64,000 nucleotides of DNA, from positions 158,144 to 222,143 of the forward strand of contig NZ_VDGT01000012.1 of assembly GCF_006335015.1 (NCBI RefSeq). The letters run 5' to 3'. Positions within the stretch are counted from its first letter, which is position 1. Every line of letters begins with the position of its first letter. The stretch comes from Streptomyces sedi. Its GTDB lineage: Bacteria; Actinomycetota; Actinomycetes; Streptomycetales; Streptomycetaceae. Under the pieces are notes generated by a model. The model saw only the letters and a program-made list of their open reading frames with translations, did not search any database and was not told the DNA's origin. Below, in pieces: positions 7,644 to 17,200 of the stretch. A program made the position numbers and the translations under genes.

Positions 7644-8540
7644 ATGGCGGACAAGGACCGTTCACCGGTGACGGCCATCGGTCTGGGACTGATGGGCAAG
7701 GCGCTGGCCGCCACGTTCCTCGAAGCGGGACACCCGACGACGGTGTGGAACCGTTCGGCGGGCAAGGCGGACGACCTCGCCGCCCGGGGCGCGGTCGTCG
7801 CCCCCGGCCCGGCGGAGGCGGTCGCCGCCGCCGAGTTGGTCGTCGTCTGCGTGACCGACAACGACGTGCTGCACGCCGTGCTCGACCCGGTCGCCGACCA
7901 GCTCAAGGGCCGGGTGGTGGTCAACCTGTCGTCCGGTTCCTCCGACCAGGCGAGGGCCAACGCGGCGTGGGCCGAGCGCCACGGCTTCGGCTATCTCGAC
8001 GGCGCGATCATGGCCGTCCCCGCCGGGGTGGGCGGCCCCCAGGCGGTGTTCTTCTACGCCGGGCCCGAGGACGTCTACCGGCGCCACGCCGACGCGCTCG
8101 GCGTGCTGGGCGGCGGCACCACCTACCTGGGCGCCGACCACGGGCTGGCCGCGCTCTACGACGTGGCGCTGCTCGGCGTGATGTACGGGCTGCTCAGCAG
8201 CTTCGTCCAGGGCGCGGCGCTGTTGGACACTGCCGGCGTCAAGGCGTCCGAGTTCCTGCCGTGGGCGACCGCGTGGGTGGACACCGTCAAGCTCTTCGCC
8301 ACGGACTACGCCGGCCAGATCGACGCGGGCGACCGCGCCTACCCGGCCAACGACGCGACGATGGAGGTCAACCTCGGCGCGATCGGTCACGTGCTGCACG
8401 AGAGCGAGTCGCAGGGCGTCAACGCCGAACTGCCGCGTTTCCTGCACGAGCTGATGGGCCGCACCGTGGCCGGAGGCCATGGCGCGCACAGCTTCGCCAG
8501 CATGTTCGAGGTGTTCCGGGGTGCCGACCGCCGCGCGTAG
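7644..8540 (+). CDS. NAD(P)H-dependent imine reductase-like dehydrogenase (beta-HAD fold)
   Basis: 298 aa. An N-terminal Rossmann domain with GLGLMGKALA (about residues 13-22) and WNRS for NADP(H), then the all-helical dimerisation domain of the 6-phosphogluconate/3-hydroxyisobutyrate dehydrogenase superfamily. The motif LYDVALLGVMYG, with Asp173, is that of bacterial imine reductases, in which this position carries the proton-donor Asp (or Tyr). Inference: reduces the piperideine C=N formed from the PKS amine, or a later iminium. RBS GGAG is 6 nt before ATG. Lies 135 bp after the flavin reductase, probably the same operon, and ends at a shared terminator. A 3-hydroxyacid dehydrogenase activity cannot be excluded from sequence. 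Confidence 0.8.
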   Translation: MADKDRSPVTAIGLGLMGKALAATFLEAGHPTTVWNRSAGKADDLAARGAVVAPGPAEAVAAAELVVVCVTDNDVLHAVLDPVADQLKGRVVVNLSSGSSDQARANAAWAERHGFGYLDGAIMAVPAGVGGPQAVFFYAGPEDVYRRHADALGVLGGGTTYLGADHGLAALYDVALLGVMYGLLSSFVQGAALLDTAGVKASEFLPWATAWVDTVKLFATDYAGQIDAGDRAYPANDATMEVNLGAIGHVLHESESQGVNAELPRFLHELMGRTVAGGHGAHSFASMFEVFRGADRRA

Positions 8541-8555
8541 CCGGCCGTACGGAAG

Positions 8556-8600
8556 GGGCAGGGGCCCGGGACGCGTTCACCGCGTCCCGGGCCCCTGCCC
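8556..8600. terminator. Bidirectional terminator between convergent genes
   Basis: A perfect 20-bp stem (8556-8575 with 8581-8600) around the loop TTCAC, placed between the stop of the imine reductase (8540, plus strand) and that of the monooxygenase (8668, minus strand). Confidence 0.85.
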
Positions 8601-8667
8601 TTGGGCGCGGGGGCGCCGCGCGGAACGGCCGGCGAGGGTCCGGGTTCCGTGCGACGCCCCCGGCCGG

Positions 8668-9843
8668 TCACAGGAAGTACGTGCCGGGGTCGAGACCGAG
8701 CAGGACCCGGCCCTGCACCTCCAGGTTCGCGCCCAGCTGGACCAGGGCGTGCAGCGAGAAGCCCTGGATGTCCCGGTGGAAACGCTGGAGGTCCACATCG
8801 GCGCGGATCACCGAGCCGCCGCTCTCCGCGTACAGCAGCTCCACGACCTCCTTGGACAGCTGCCCGGCGTAGGCCGTCTGGCCGCGGATCACGGCCTTCT
8901 CCTCGTCGGTCGGCTGCTCGCCGGCGTCGGCCGCCCGCTGGAGCACCTCGTGCCAGCGGTCCGCGAGCGCGCGGGCCGCCTCGATCTTGTTGGCGGCGAC
9001 GGCCAGCCGCTGCTGGGTCACCGGGTGCTGCCGCTGGTCGGTCCAGTCGGTGTAGGTGATGCCGCGTCCCGGGAGCCGTTCGAGGAACAGCTCGTAGGAG
9101 CCCTGCGCGATGCCGGTCAGCGTGGCCGCCACCCCGGAGAGGATGTAGCCCAGCAGCCCGTAGTTGCGGCCGGTCGCCCCGGTGTTGGCGCGGTCGCCGG
9201 TGGCGGCGACCATCGCCTCCTCCAGCGGCACCGTGCGGTGCGCCGGAACGAACAGGTCGTCCGCCCGCACCGTGCGGCTGCCGGTGGCGGCGCCCGAGGT
9301 GACGTGCCAGTCGTCCTCCACGGCCAGTTCCCCGGTGGGCACGAGCGCGACCAGCTCCTGGTGCGAGCCGTCGGGCGTCTCGACCATCGCGGCCAGCAGG
9401 TCCCAGTCGGCCCCGCCCACCCCGGAGTTGTAGCGCCAGGTCCCGCTGAGCCGGTAGCCGCCCTCGGCCGGCGTGAGGGTCCCGGTCGGGGCGAAGACGA
9501 TCGACACCCGGGTGTCGCCGCCGGCGAAGACCTCCTCCTGCGCCCGGTCCGGGTAGAGCGTGACGGCCCACGTGCTGGTCAGCCACACCATGGTGAGCCA
9601 GCCCGTGGAGGGGCAACCGCGCGCGACCTCGGAGATCAGCCGCGACTGCCGCGCCACGTCGAGGTCGAGACCGCCGAACCTCCCGGGTACCGCGGCGCGG
9701 AAGACGCCGGCCTTCTCCAGGAGTTGGAGGTTCTCCTCCACGATCCAGCGCTGCCGTTCGCTCTCCTGCCCGTTCCGGCGCAGTGCCGGCACTGCGGCGC
9801 GCACCCCTTCGAGAACGGAGGCGAATTCTGCTTCGGTGGCCAT
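8668..9843 (-). CDS. Flavin-dependent monooxygenase, acyl-CoA dehydrogenase fold (copy 1)
   Basis: 391 aa. The start at 9843 has AGGGGAAG about 6 nt upstream and is preferred over an ATG at 9888. The N-terminal helical domain (ENLQLLEKAGVFRAAVPGRFGGLDLD), middle beta domain (GTWRYNSGVGGADWDLLAA) and C-terminal helical bundle match group D two-component monooxygenases (HpaB/HsaA-like) and related oxidases/dehydrogenases of tailoring pathways. No acyl-CoA dehydrogenase catalytic Glu context is obvious, and the flavin reductase gene nearby supports an oxygenase role. Plausible reaction: epoxidation, hydroxylation or dehydrogenation of the cyclic-imine pentaketide. It has a same-length paralogue at 35069-36244. 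Convergent with the imine reductase; its own SARP-type promoter is at 9887-9940. Confidence 0.82.
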   Translation of the reverse strand: MATEAEFASVLEGVRAAVPALRRNGQESERQRWIVEENLQLLEKAGVFRAAVPGRFGGLDLDVARQSRLISEVARGCPSTGWLTMVWLTSTWAVTLYPDRAQEEVFAGGDTRVSIVFAPTGTLTPAEGGYRLSGTWRYNSGVGGADWDLLAAMVETPDGSHQELVALVPTGELAVEDDWHVTSGAATGSRTVRADDLFVPAHRTVPLEEAMVAATGDRANTGATGRNYGLLGYILSGVAATLTGIAQGSYELFLERLPGRGITYTDWTDQRQHPVTQQRLAVAANKIEAARALADRWHEVLQRAADAGEQPTDEEKAVIRGQTAYAGQLSKEVVELLYAESGGSVIRADVDLQRFHRDIQGFSLHALVQLGANLEVQGRVLLGLDPGTYFL

Positions 9844-9886
9844 ATGGGGCTTCCCCTCGTCATACGGGACCTGCGATGTGCCCGTC

Positions 9887-9940
9887 ACGCTATGCGGGCC
9901 GATTCTTCGCCCGGGAAACTCGCGGTCTTGCCCCGGTAAT
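9887..9940 (-). promoter_or_regulatory. SARP-type operator/promoter of monooxygenase copy 1
   Basis: Read on the minus strand: ATTACCG (9940-9934), AAGACCG (9929-9923), TTTCCCG (9918-9912) and AAGAATC (9907-9901), each 11 bp apart. Then come 8 bp and a -10-like TAGCGT (9892-9887). The first heptamer equals that of the flavin reductase and NTF2 promoters; the last two are weak matches. Confidence 0.5.
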
Positions 9941-10041
9941 CGCCTCCGACCCCGGTGACCGGCCCGGTCCCGGGGCCCCGGCGGGCGCGCGATGACCGGG
10001 CGGTGGGCGGCCGGTGACCCGGCGCGGGGCGGGCAGCGCGA

Positions 10042-10072
10042 ACGCCCCCCTGGGGGAGAACCAGGGGGGCGT
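10042..10072. terminator. Hairpin terminator after the NTF2-like gene pair
   Basis: 12-bp perfect stem ACGCCCCCCTGG (10042-10053) and its complement (10061-10072) with a 7-nt loop, 30 bp beyond the minus-strand stop at 10103. It ends the two-gene NTF2 transcript before monooxygenase copy 1. Confidence 0.75.
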
Positions 10073-10102
10073 CGACGGGCCGGCGCGACGGAGCGTGGCC
10101 CG

Positions 10103-10528
10103 TTACTGGGACGGCGGGCGGCCGGTGGTGGCCACCGGGCGGTCGATGGCCATGAGCCAGCGGCCGTCCTCGCCGCGCCGCAGCACGTCCGTGCAGTAGC
10201 CCTCGACGCGCGAGCGGCCGTCGGGGCCCTGGTTGTCGATGATGTACTCGACCTTGATCAGGGCCACGTCGCCGGCGACGTACCACTTGGTCAGCGTCGC
10301 CAGGCTCACCGGCTTGGTGGCCAGGTACTCGTTGAAGAACGCCAGCCTGGCCTCGCCGGTCAGCTGCTTGCCGGAGAAGTTCGAGATCGAGTCCTCGCGG
10401 TACAGGCTGTCGAACAGCGCGCCCTCACCGGAGTTGAACGCCTGCATGAAGATCTCGTTCTGGATGTACTGGTCGTCGGTGAGGTCCGGGTTCGAACGGT
10501 CGAAGTCGGTTTCGAGGTTGTAGATCAT
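10103..10528 (-). CDS. NTF2-like (SnoaL-like) putative cyclase 1
   Basis: 141 aa with the cone-like NTF2/SnoaL fold pattern: N-terminal helix (NEIFMQAFNSGEGALFDSLYREDSISNF), strands around LTGEARLAFFNEYLATKP, and a C-terminal sheet (ALIKVEYIIDNQ, GYCTDVLRRGEDGRWLMAIDRP). Small proteins of this fold act as cyclases, isomerases or epoxide-opening enzymes in polyketide pathways. In the streptazone E cluster, as I recall, two NTF2-like proteins form the cyclopentane C-C bond coupled to epoxide opening; this gene and the next match that pair. The RBS is a GAGAGG about 13 nt upstream, rather far. Cotranscribed with the next entry, 82 bp apart. Confidence 0.75.
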   Translation of the reverse strand: MIYNLETDFDRSNPDLTDDQYIQNEIFMQAFNSGEGALFDSLYREDSISNFSGKQLTGEARLAFFNEYLATKPVSLATLTKWYVAGDVALIKVEYIIDNQGPDGRSRVEGYCTDVLRRGEDGRWLMAIDRPVATTGRPPSQ

Positions 10529-10610
10529 CGGGGCTGGCCCGCCTCTCTGCGCAGGTGACTGTGGGCTGTGGACGGTGCGGTGCGACGCCGTGCTGACCGA
10601 GGTCCGGGGC

Positions 10611-10988
10611 TCAGGACTCCTGACCGAAGGGCTCGTCGACCGCGTAGCGCCAGACGCCGTCGTCGCCCAGGCGCAGCACGTCGACGCCGACGCCCTGCTC
10701 CCGCTCGGGCGCGCCGTCGGTGGGGATCTCGATGACCCAGTCGACGATCAGCAGCGCCGTGTCGTCGGTGACGAAGCTCTCCCGCAGCGTCGCCGTCATC
10801 TTCGGCTCGCGCCGGAGGTACTCCCGCTGGAAGTCACGCCGCGCCTGGCCGGTGAGGGGCTTCCCCGGCTCCCAGACGGCAACGGCCTCCTCCGTGTAGA
10901 AGGCGTCCATGGTCTCGAAGTCGCCCGAGTTGAACGCGTCGGCGTACCGCGCGAGATGCTTCTTCATGGTTTCCACGTGATCGGACAT
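10611..10988 (-). CDS. NTF2-like (SnoaL-like) putative cyclase 2
   Basis: 125 aa, first gene of the minus-strand pair. NTF2-like features: MKKHLARYADAFNSGDFETMDAFYTEEAVAVWEPGKPLTGQARRDF at the N-terminus and a LGDDGVWRYAVDEPF C-terminal strand, typical of SnoaL-like/DUF4440-like proteins. It resembles its neighbour in architecture but is clearly divergent, so the two probably have distinct roles (for example ring closure and epoxide or imine isomerisation). Its promoter region (11040-11083) carries SARP-type heptamers and is shared with the divergent PKS gene starting at 11238. Confidence 0.75.
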   Translation of the reverse strand: MSDHVETMKKHLARYADAFNSGDFETMDAFYTEEAVAVWEPGKPLTGQARRDFQREYLRREPKMTATLRESFVTDDTALLIVDWVIEIPTDGAPEREQGVGVDVLRLGDDGVWRYAVDEPFGQES

Positions 10989-11039
10989 GGCGGAGTCGAC
11001 CTGCCTTCTCGGTAGTCGGCGTTGGGGCTTTCGCTACGG

Positions 11040-11083
11040 AAGTTAGCCCGCCCCGCTCTGCCGACCACTCATCGCCCGGTAAT
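11040..11083 (-). promoter_or_regulatory. SARP-type operator/promoter of the NTF2 gene pair
   Basis: Minus-strand reading: ATTACCG (11083-11077), ATGAGTG (11072-11066) and GCAGAGC (11061-11055, weak) at 11-bp steps, then 9 bp and -10-like TAACTT (11045-11040). A 9-bp inverted repeat, ACTCATCGC (11067-11075) and GCGATGAGT (11103-11111), overlaps it and might serve both divergent promoters. Confidence 0.5.
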
Positions 11084-11104
11084 CCTCCGGCCTTTCCTGA
11101 AAGC

Positions 11105-11160
11105 GATGAGTCGTTCGAGGTCGGCCACTGACGGAAAGGAGAGAACGCCCTGCCTACGAT
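11105..11160 (+). promoter_or_regulatory. Possible promoter of the PKS operon
   Basis: A -10-like TACGAT (11155-11160) lies 77 bp before the first PKS ATG. Heptamer-like words TGAGTCG, AGGTCGG, TGACGGA and AGAGAAC occur upstream at about 11-bp steps, the last 8 bp from TACGAT. The similarity among them is loose, so this is a tentative SARP site. Confidence 0.3.
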
Positions 11161-11237
11161 CGGCCAGCGAGTTGCGTCCGCTGCTCAGCGGTTGCTCAGA
11201 GGTCCTGGCAATTCGGCCGGAAAGGCAGTCGAGCGAG

Positions 11238-14200
11238 ATGACGAATCAGCACGAGTCGGCAACCACCGCGCGGCACGGCGACGAGGACGAGACGATCGCG
11301 GTCGTCGGGCTGGCCTGCCGCCTGCCGGGGGCGGATGGCCCCGAGGCGTTCTGGCACCTGCTGAGCGCCGGCACGGACGCCATCACCCCCGTGCCGGAGG
11401 GCCGTTGGCGTTCGGCGACCGGCGAGCCCGAGCCGGAGGGCACGCTCCCGGGGATGCGGCGCGGCGGCTTCCTCGACTCGGTCGACACCTTCGACGCGGG
11501 CTTCTTCGGCGTCGCGCCCCGCGAGGCCGTCACGATGGACCCGCAGCAGCGGCTCGTCCTCGAACTCGCCTGGGAGGCGCTGGAGGACGCCGGTGTCGTG
11601 CCCGCCGCGCTGCGCGGCAGCCGCACCGCCGTCTTCGTCGGCACGCTCCGCGAGGACTACGCGGCCCTGCTCTACCAGTACGGCGCCGCCGCCATCACCC
11701 AGCACAGCATGGCCGGCGTCAACCGGGGCGTCATCGCCAACCGGGTCTCCTACCACCTGGGGCTGCACGGCCCCAGCCTCACCGTGGACTCCGCCCAGTC
11801 GTCCTCGCTCGTCGCCGTCCACCTGGCCTGCGAGTCGCTGCGCTCCGGCGAGGCGGAGGCCGCCATCGTCGCCGGCGTCAACCTGAACATCCTCGCCGAG
11901 GGCGCCGTCACCGAGGAGCGGTTCGGCGGACTCTCGCCCGACGGCACCACCTACACCTTCGACGCCCGCGCCAACGGCTTCGTCCGGGGCGAGGGCGGAG
12001 CCGCCGTCGTCCTCAAGCCGCTGAGTACGGCCCGCGCCGACGGGGACACCGTCCTCGCCGTCATCCGCGGCAGCGCCGTCAACAACGACGGCTCCACCCC
12101 GGGCCTGACCGTTCCCGGCCGCGACGCCCAGGAGCGGGTGCTGCGCGCGGCGTACGAACGGGCCGGCGTCGACCCGGCGCTGGTGCAGTACGTCGAACTG
12201 CACGGCACCGGCACCCCCGTCGGCGACCCGATCGAGGCCGCCGCGCTCGGCGCGGCCCTCGGCGCCGCCCGCGCCGACGGCCGGCCGCTGCGCGTCGGCT
12301 CGGTGAAGACCAACATCGGCCACCTGGAGGGCGCCGCCGGCATCACCGGGCTGGTCAAGACCGTGCTGGCGCTGCGCCACCGCGCCCTGCCGGCGAGCCT
12401 CAACTTCGCCACGCCCCACCCCGACATCCCGCTCGACGAGCTGGGCCTGGCCGTCCAGGACACCCACTCCGACTGGCCCGCGCCCGAGCGGCCCCTGGTG
12501 GCGGGCGTCTCCTCGTTCGGCATGGGCGGCACCAACGCGCACGTCGTGCTCGCCGAGAGCCCCGACGCGCCGACCGCGGCCGAGCCCACCGGGCCCCGGG
12601 ACGACGAGGGCGCCCCGCTGCCCTGGGTGGTCTCCGCCCGTGGCGAGGAGGCTCTCCAGGCCCAGGCGGAACGGCTGCGGGACGCCCTCGACGGCGAGGG
12701 CGCCCCGCGCCCCGCCGCCGTCGGCCGCGCGCTCGCCGCCACCCGCACCGTCTTCGAGCACCGCGCCGTCATCCTCGGCGAGAACCGGCGCGGGATGCTC
12801 GACGGGCTCGACGCGCTGGCCGCCGGCGGCTTCGCCGGCCACGTCGTCACCGGCGAGGCGAGGCCGGGGCGCACCGCCTGGCTCTTCTCGGGCCAGGGCT
12901 CCCAGCGCACCGGCATGGGCGGCGAACTGAGCGCCGCCTTCCCGGAGTTCGCCGCCGCCTACCGGGAGATCTGCGACGCCTTCACCCCGCTGCTCGACCG
13001 GCCGCTGGCCGAGGTCGTCGCCACCGGCGACGGCATCGACAACACCGCGTACGCCCAGCCGGCGCTCTTCGCGATCGAGGTCGCGCTCTACCGGCTGGTC
13101 GCCTCCTGGGGCGTGACCGCCGACCTGGTCGCCGGCCACTCCATCGGCGAGATCTCCGCCGCGCACGTCGCCGGCGTGCTGTCGCTGCCCGACGCCGCCA
13201 AGCTGGTCGCCGCCCGCGGCCGGCTGATGCGGGCGCTGCCGCCCGGCGGCGTCATGGTCGCCGTCGAGGCCAGCGAGGAGGAGGTGCTGCCGCTGCTGGA
13301 GGGCCACGAGGACGAGGCCGCCGTCGCCGCCATCAACGGCCCGCTCGCCCTAGTGCTCTCCGGCGCGGACGCACGGGTCACCGTCGTCGCCGAGCAGGTC
13401 GCCGCCTGGGGCCGCCGGGTGCGCAGGCTGCCCATTCCGATGGCCTCCCACTCGCCGCTGATCGTTCCCATGCTGGAGGAGTTCGGCCGCGTCGCCCACG
13501 AGTTGGAGTACCACGAGCCGCGGATCGCCGCCGTCTCCACCGTCACCGGCGAACCCGTCGTCCCCGGCCAGTGGACCGACCCCGACTACTGGGTGGAGGA
13601 GGTGCGCCGCCCGGTCCGCTTCCTGGAGACCGTCCGGACGCTGGAGGCCCAGGGCGCCACCACCATGGTGGAGCTGGGGCCGGACACCGTCTGCGCCACC
13701 ATGGCCAACAACTCGGTGCGCGACCCCGACACGGTCAAGGCGTTCGGCGTGCTGCGCACCGGCAAGCCCGAACGGGAACGCCTGCTCGCCGCCCTCGCCG
13801 CCGCCTTCGTCCGGGGCACCCACCTGGACTGGGCCGCCGTGCACGCCGACGACGACGAAGGCCCGGCGCCGCGCCTGGCGCTGCCCACCTACGCGTTCCA
13901 GCGGGACCGCTACTGGATCGACGGCACCGCCCGCGCCGCCACCCTGACCGAGGCGGGACCCGCCGCGCCCGGCGGGCCCGCGCGGCCCGCGCGGCGGCGG
14001 ATGGTCGGGGCCGACGCCACCGCCGTCGTGCTGGAGCGGGTCGCCGCCGTCCTCGGCTACCCCGAGGGCCGCCGGGTGGAGACGCACGCCACGTTCAAGG
14101 AACTGGGCCTCGACTCGCTGATGTCCGTCGAGCTGCGCGACGCGCTCGCCGCGGCCACCGGCCTGCGGCTGCCCGGCGGGCTGCTCTTCGACCATCCGAC

Positions 14201-17200
14201 GCCCGCCGCCCTGATCGCCCGCCTGGACACGATGCTGGCCGGCGCCGCCGAGGACGGGACGGAGGACATCGCCGCCGTCGCCGCCGACGAGCCGATCGCG
14301 ATCGTCGGCATGGCCTGCCGCTACCCGGGCGGGGTCTCCTCGCCCGAGGAGCTGTGGCGGATCGTCGCCGAGGGCGGCGACGCCATCTCCGGCCTCCCCG
14401 ACGACCGGGGCTGGGACCTCGCGCCGCTGGACGGCGAGGACGGCCGGGGCGCGGTCCGCGCGGGGGGATTCCTCGACGACGCGGCCCTGTTCGACAACGA
14501 GTTCTTCGGCATCTCGCCCCGCGAGGCGCTGGCCATGGACCCGCAGCAGCGGCTGCTGCTGGAGACCGCCTGGGAGGCGGTGGAACGCGCCGGGCTGGAC
14601 ACCTCGGCGCTCAGGGGCAGCCGCACCGGCGTCTTCGTCGGGGCCACCGCCCTGGAGTACGGCCCCCGGATGCACGAGGCGGCCGAGACCGTCGAGGGCC
14701 ATGTCCTCACCGGCACCACGCCGAGCGTGCTCTCCGGCCGCATCGCCTACCAGCTGGGCCTGGTCGGGCCGGCCGTGACCGTCGACACCGCCTGCTCCTC
14801 CTCGCTGGTCGCCCTCCACATGGCGCTGCGTTCGCTGCGTTCCGGCGAGACGACGCTCGCCCTCGCCGGCGGCGCCACCGTGATGTCCTCGCCCGGCATG
14901 TTCGTCGAGTTCTCCCGCCAGCGCGGTCTGGCGCCCGACGGGCGGGTCAAGTCCTTCGCGGCGGCGGCCGACGGCACCTCCTGGTCGGAGGGCGTGGGGC
15001 TGCTGCTGGTCGAGCGGCTCTCCGACGCGCGGCGCAACGGGCACCGGGTGTTGGCGGTGGTGCGTGGTTCGGCCGTGAACCAGGACGGGGCGTCCAACGG
15101 GCTGACGGCGCCGAACGGTCCCTCGCAGGAGCGGGTGATCCGTGCCGCGCTGGCGGATGCGGGCCTCGCTCCCGGCGAGGTGGACGCGGTGGAGGCGCAC
15201 GGCACCGGTACCCGGCTCGGGGACCCGATCGAGGCGGGGGCGCTGCTGGCCACCTACGGCCGGGACCGGGACCCCGAACGCCCCCTGCTGCTGGGCTCGT
15301 TGAAGTCGAACATCGGGCACGCCCAGGCCGCGGCAGGCGTCGGCGGGGTCATCAAGATGGTGGAGGCGATGCGCCACGGCACCCTGCCGCGCACCCTGCA
15401 CGTGGACGAGCCCTCCCCGATGGTCGACTGGTCGGACGGCTCCGTCGAGCTGCTGACCGAGGAACGCGACTGGCCCGCCGCCGCCGCCGACCGGCCGCGC
15501 CGCGCCGGGGTCTCCTCGTTCGGCATCAGCGGCACCAACGCCCATGTCGTCATCGAGGCGGCCCCGGAGACGGAGCCCGCGACGCCCGAGCCCGAGACCG
15601 CCCCCGAACCCCCCGGCCCCTGGCTGCTCAGCGCGCACAGCGCCGAGGCCCTGGCCGCCCAGGCCGAACGGCTGCGCGCCCACCTGGACGCCCACCCGGG
15701 GACGCGGCCCGTCGACGTCGGCTGGTCGCTGGCCGCCACCAGGACCGCGCTGCCCGAGCGCGCCGTCCTCACCGGCGCCACCCCCGAGGAACTGCGCGCC
15801 GCGCTGGACGCCCTCGCCACCGGCGCGCCCTCGCCGGCCGTCCGCTCCGGCGGCGCCGCCGGAGCCGGCCGCACCGCCTTCCTCTTCGCCGGGCAGGGCG
15901 CCCAGCGCCCCGGGATGGGCCGTGAACTGTACGAGTCCTCCCCGGTGTTCGCCGCCGCGCTCGACGAGGTGTGCGCCGCGTTCGACCCGCACCTGGACAT
16001 GCCGCTGCGCGAGGTGATGTTCGCCGAGGAGGGCACCGCCGAGGCGGCGGCGCTGGACCTGACCGCCTACACGCAGCCCGCGCTCTTCGCCGTGGAGACC
16101 GCGCTCTTCCGCCTCGCCGAGCACCACGGCACGGTCCCCGACCTGCTGGCCGGCCACTCGATCGGCGAGATCGCCGCCGCGCACGCCGCCGACGTGCTCG
16201 ACCTGGCCGACGCCGCCCGCCTGGTCACCGCGCGCGGCCGGCTGATGCAGTCGGCCCGCGACGGCGGCGCGATGGCGGCCGTCGAGGCCGAGGAGGCCGA
16301 ACTCGCCGACGACCTCGACGAGTTCGGCGACCGGCTCGCGCTGGCCGCCGTCAACGGCCCCACCGCCGTCGTCGTCTCGGGCGACGCGGACGCCGTCGAC
16401 GCGCTCGCCGAACGCTGGCGCGCCCGGGGACGCAGGACCCGCCGGCTGCGCGTCAGCCACGCGTTCCACTCGCCGCACATGGACGACGTGCTCGACGAGT
16501 TCCGCGAGGTCGTCGACGGGCTCGACCTGCGCGCCCCCCGCATCCCGCTGGTCTCCACCGTCACCGGCGCGCTCGCCACCCCCGAGGAGCTGACCGACCC
16601 CGGCTACTGGACGCGGCAGATCCGCCGCCCCGTCAGGTTCCTCGACGCGGTCCGCGAACTCTCCCGCCAGGGCGCCACCGTCCACGTCGAGATGGGGCCC
16701 GACGCCGTGCTCACCTCGCTCGCCGGCACCGCCCTCGGCGACGGCGCCGCCACCGTGCCGCTGCTGCGCGCCGGGCGCCCCGAGCCGGAGACGCTGACCG
16801 CCGGGCTCACCCTCGCCTGGGCCAACGGCGCGCCGCTGGACGGCGCCACGCTCCACCCGGGCGGGCGCCGCGTCGACCTGCCGACCTACGCCTTCCAACG
16901 CGCGCACCACTGGCTGGCACCCGCCGGCCGCTCCGACGCGCGCGGGCTCGGCCTCGACCCGGCCGACCACCCGCTGCTGCACACCACGCTGGAGGTGGCC
17001 GGCCGGGACGACGTGCTGCTCACCGGGCGGCTCTCCGTCGACACCCACCCCTGGCTCGCCGACCACGCCGTCGGCGGCACCGTCCTCGTGCCCGCCACCG
17101 CCTTCCTCGAACTCGCCTTCGCCGCCGGCCTCCCCACCGAGACCGACCGGATAGCGGAGCTGACGCTTGAGGCGCCGCTGACGCTGCCGGAACGCGGCGC

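Noticed and set aside
11022..11237. Upstream extension of the first PKS reading frame by 72 codons
   Set aside because: The extra residues lack KS or docking-domain similarity and cover the probable promoter; ATG 11238 directly precedes the KS domain.
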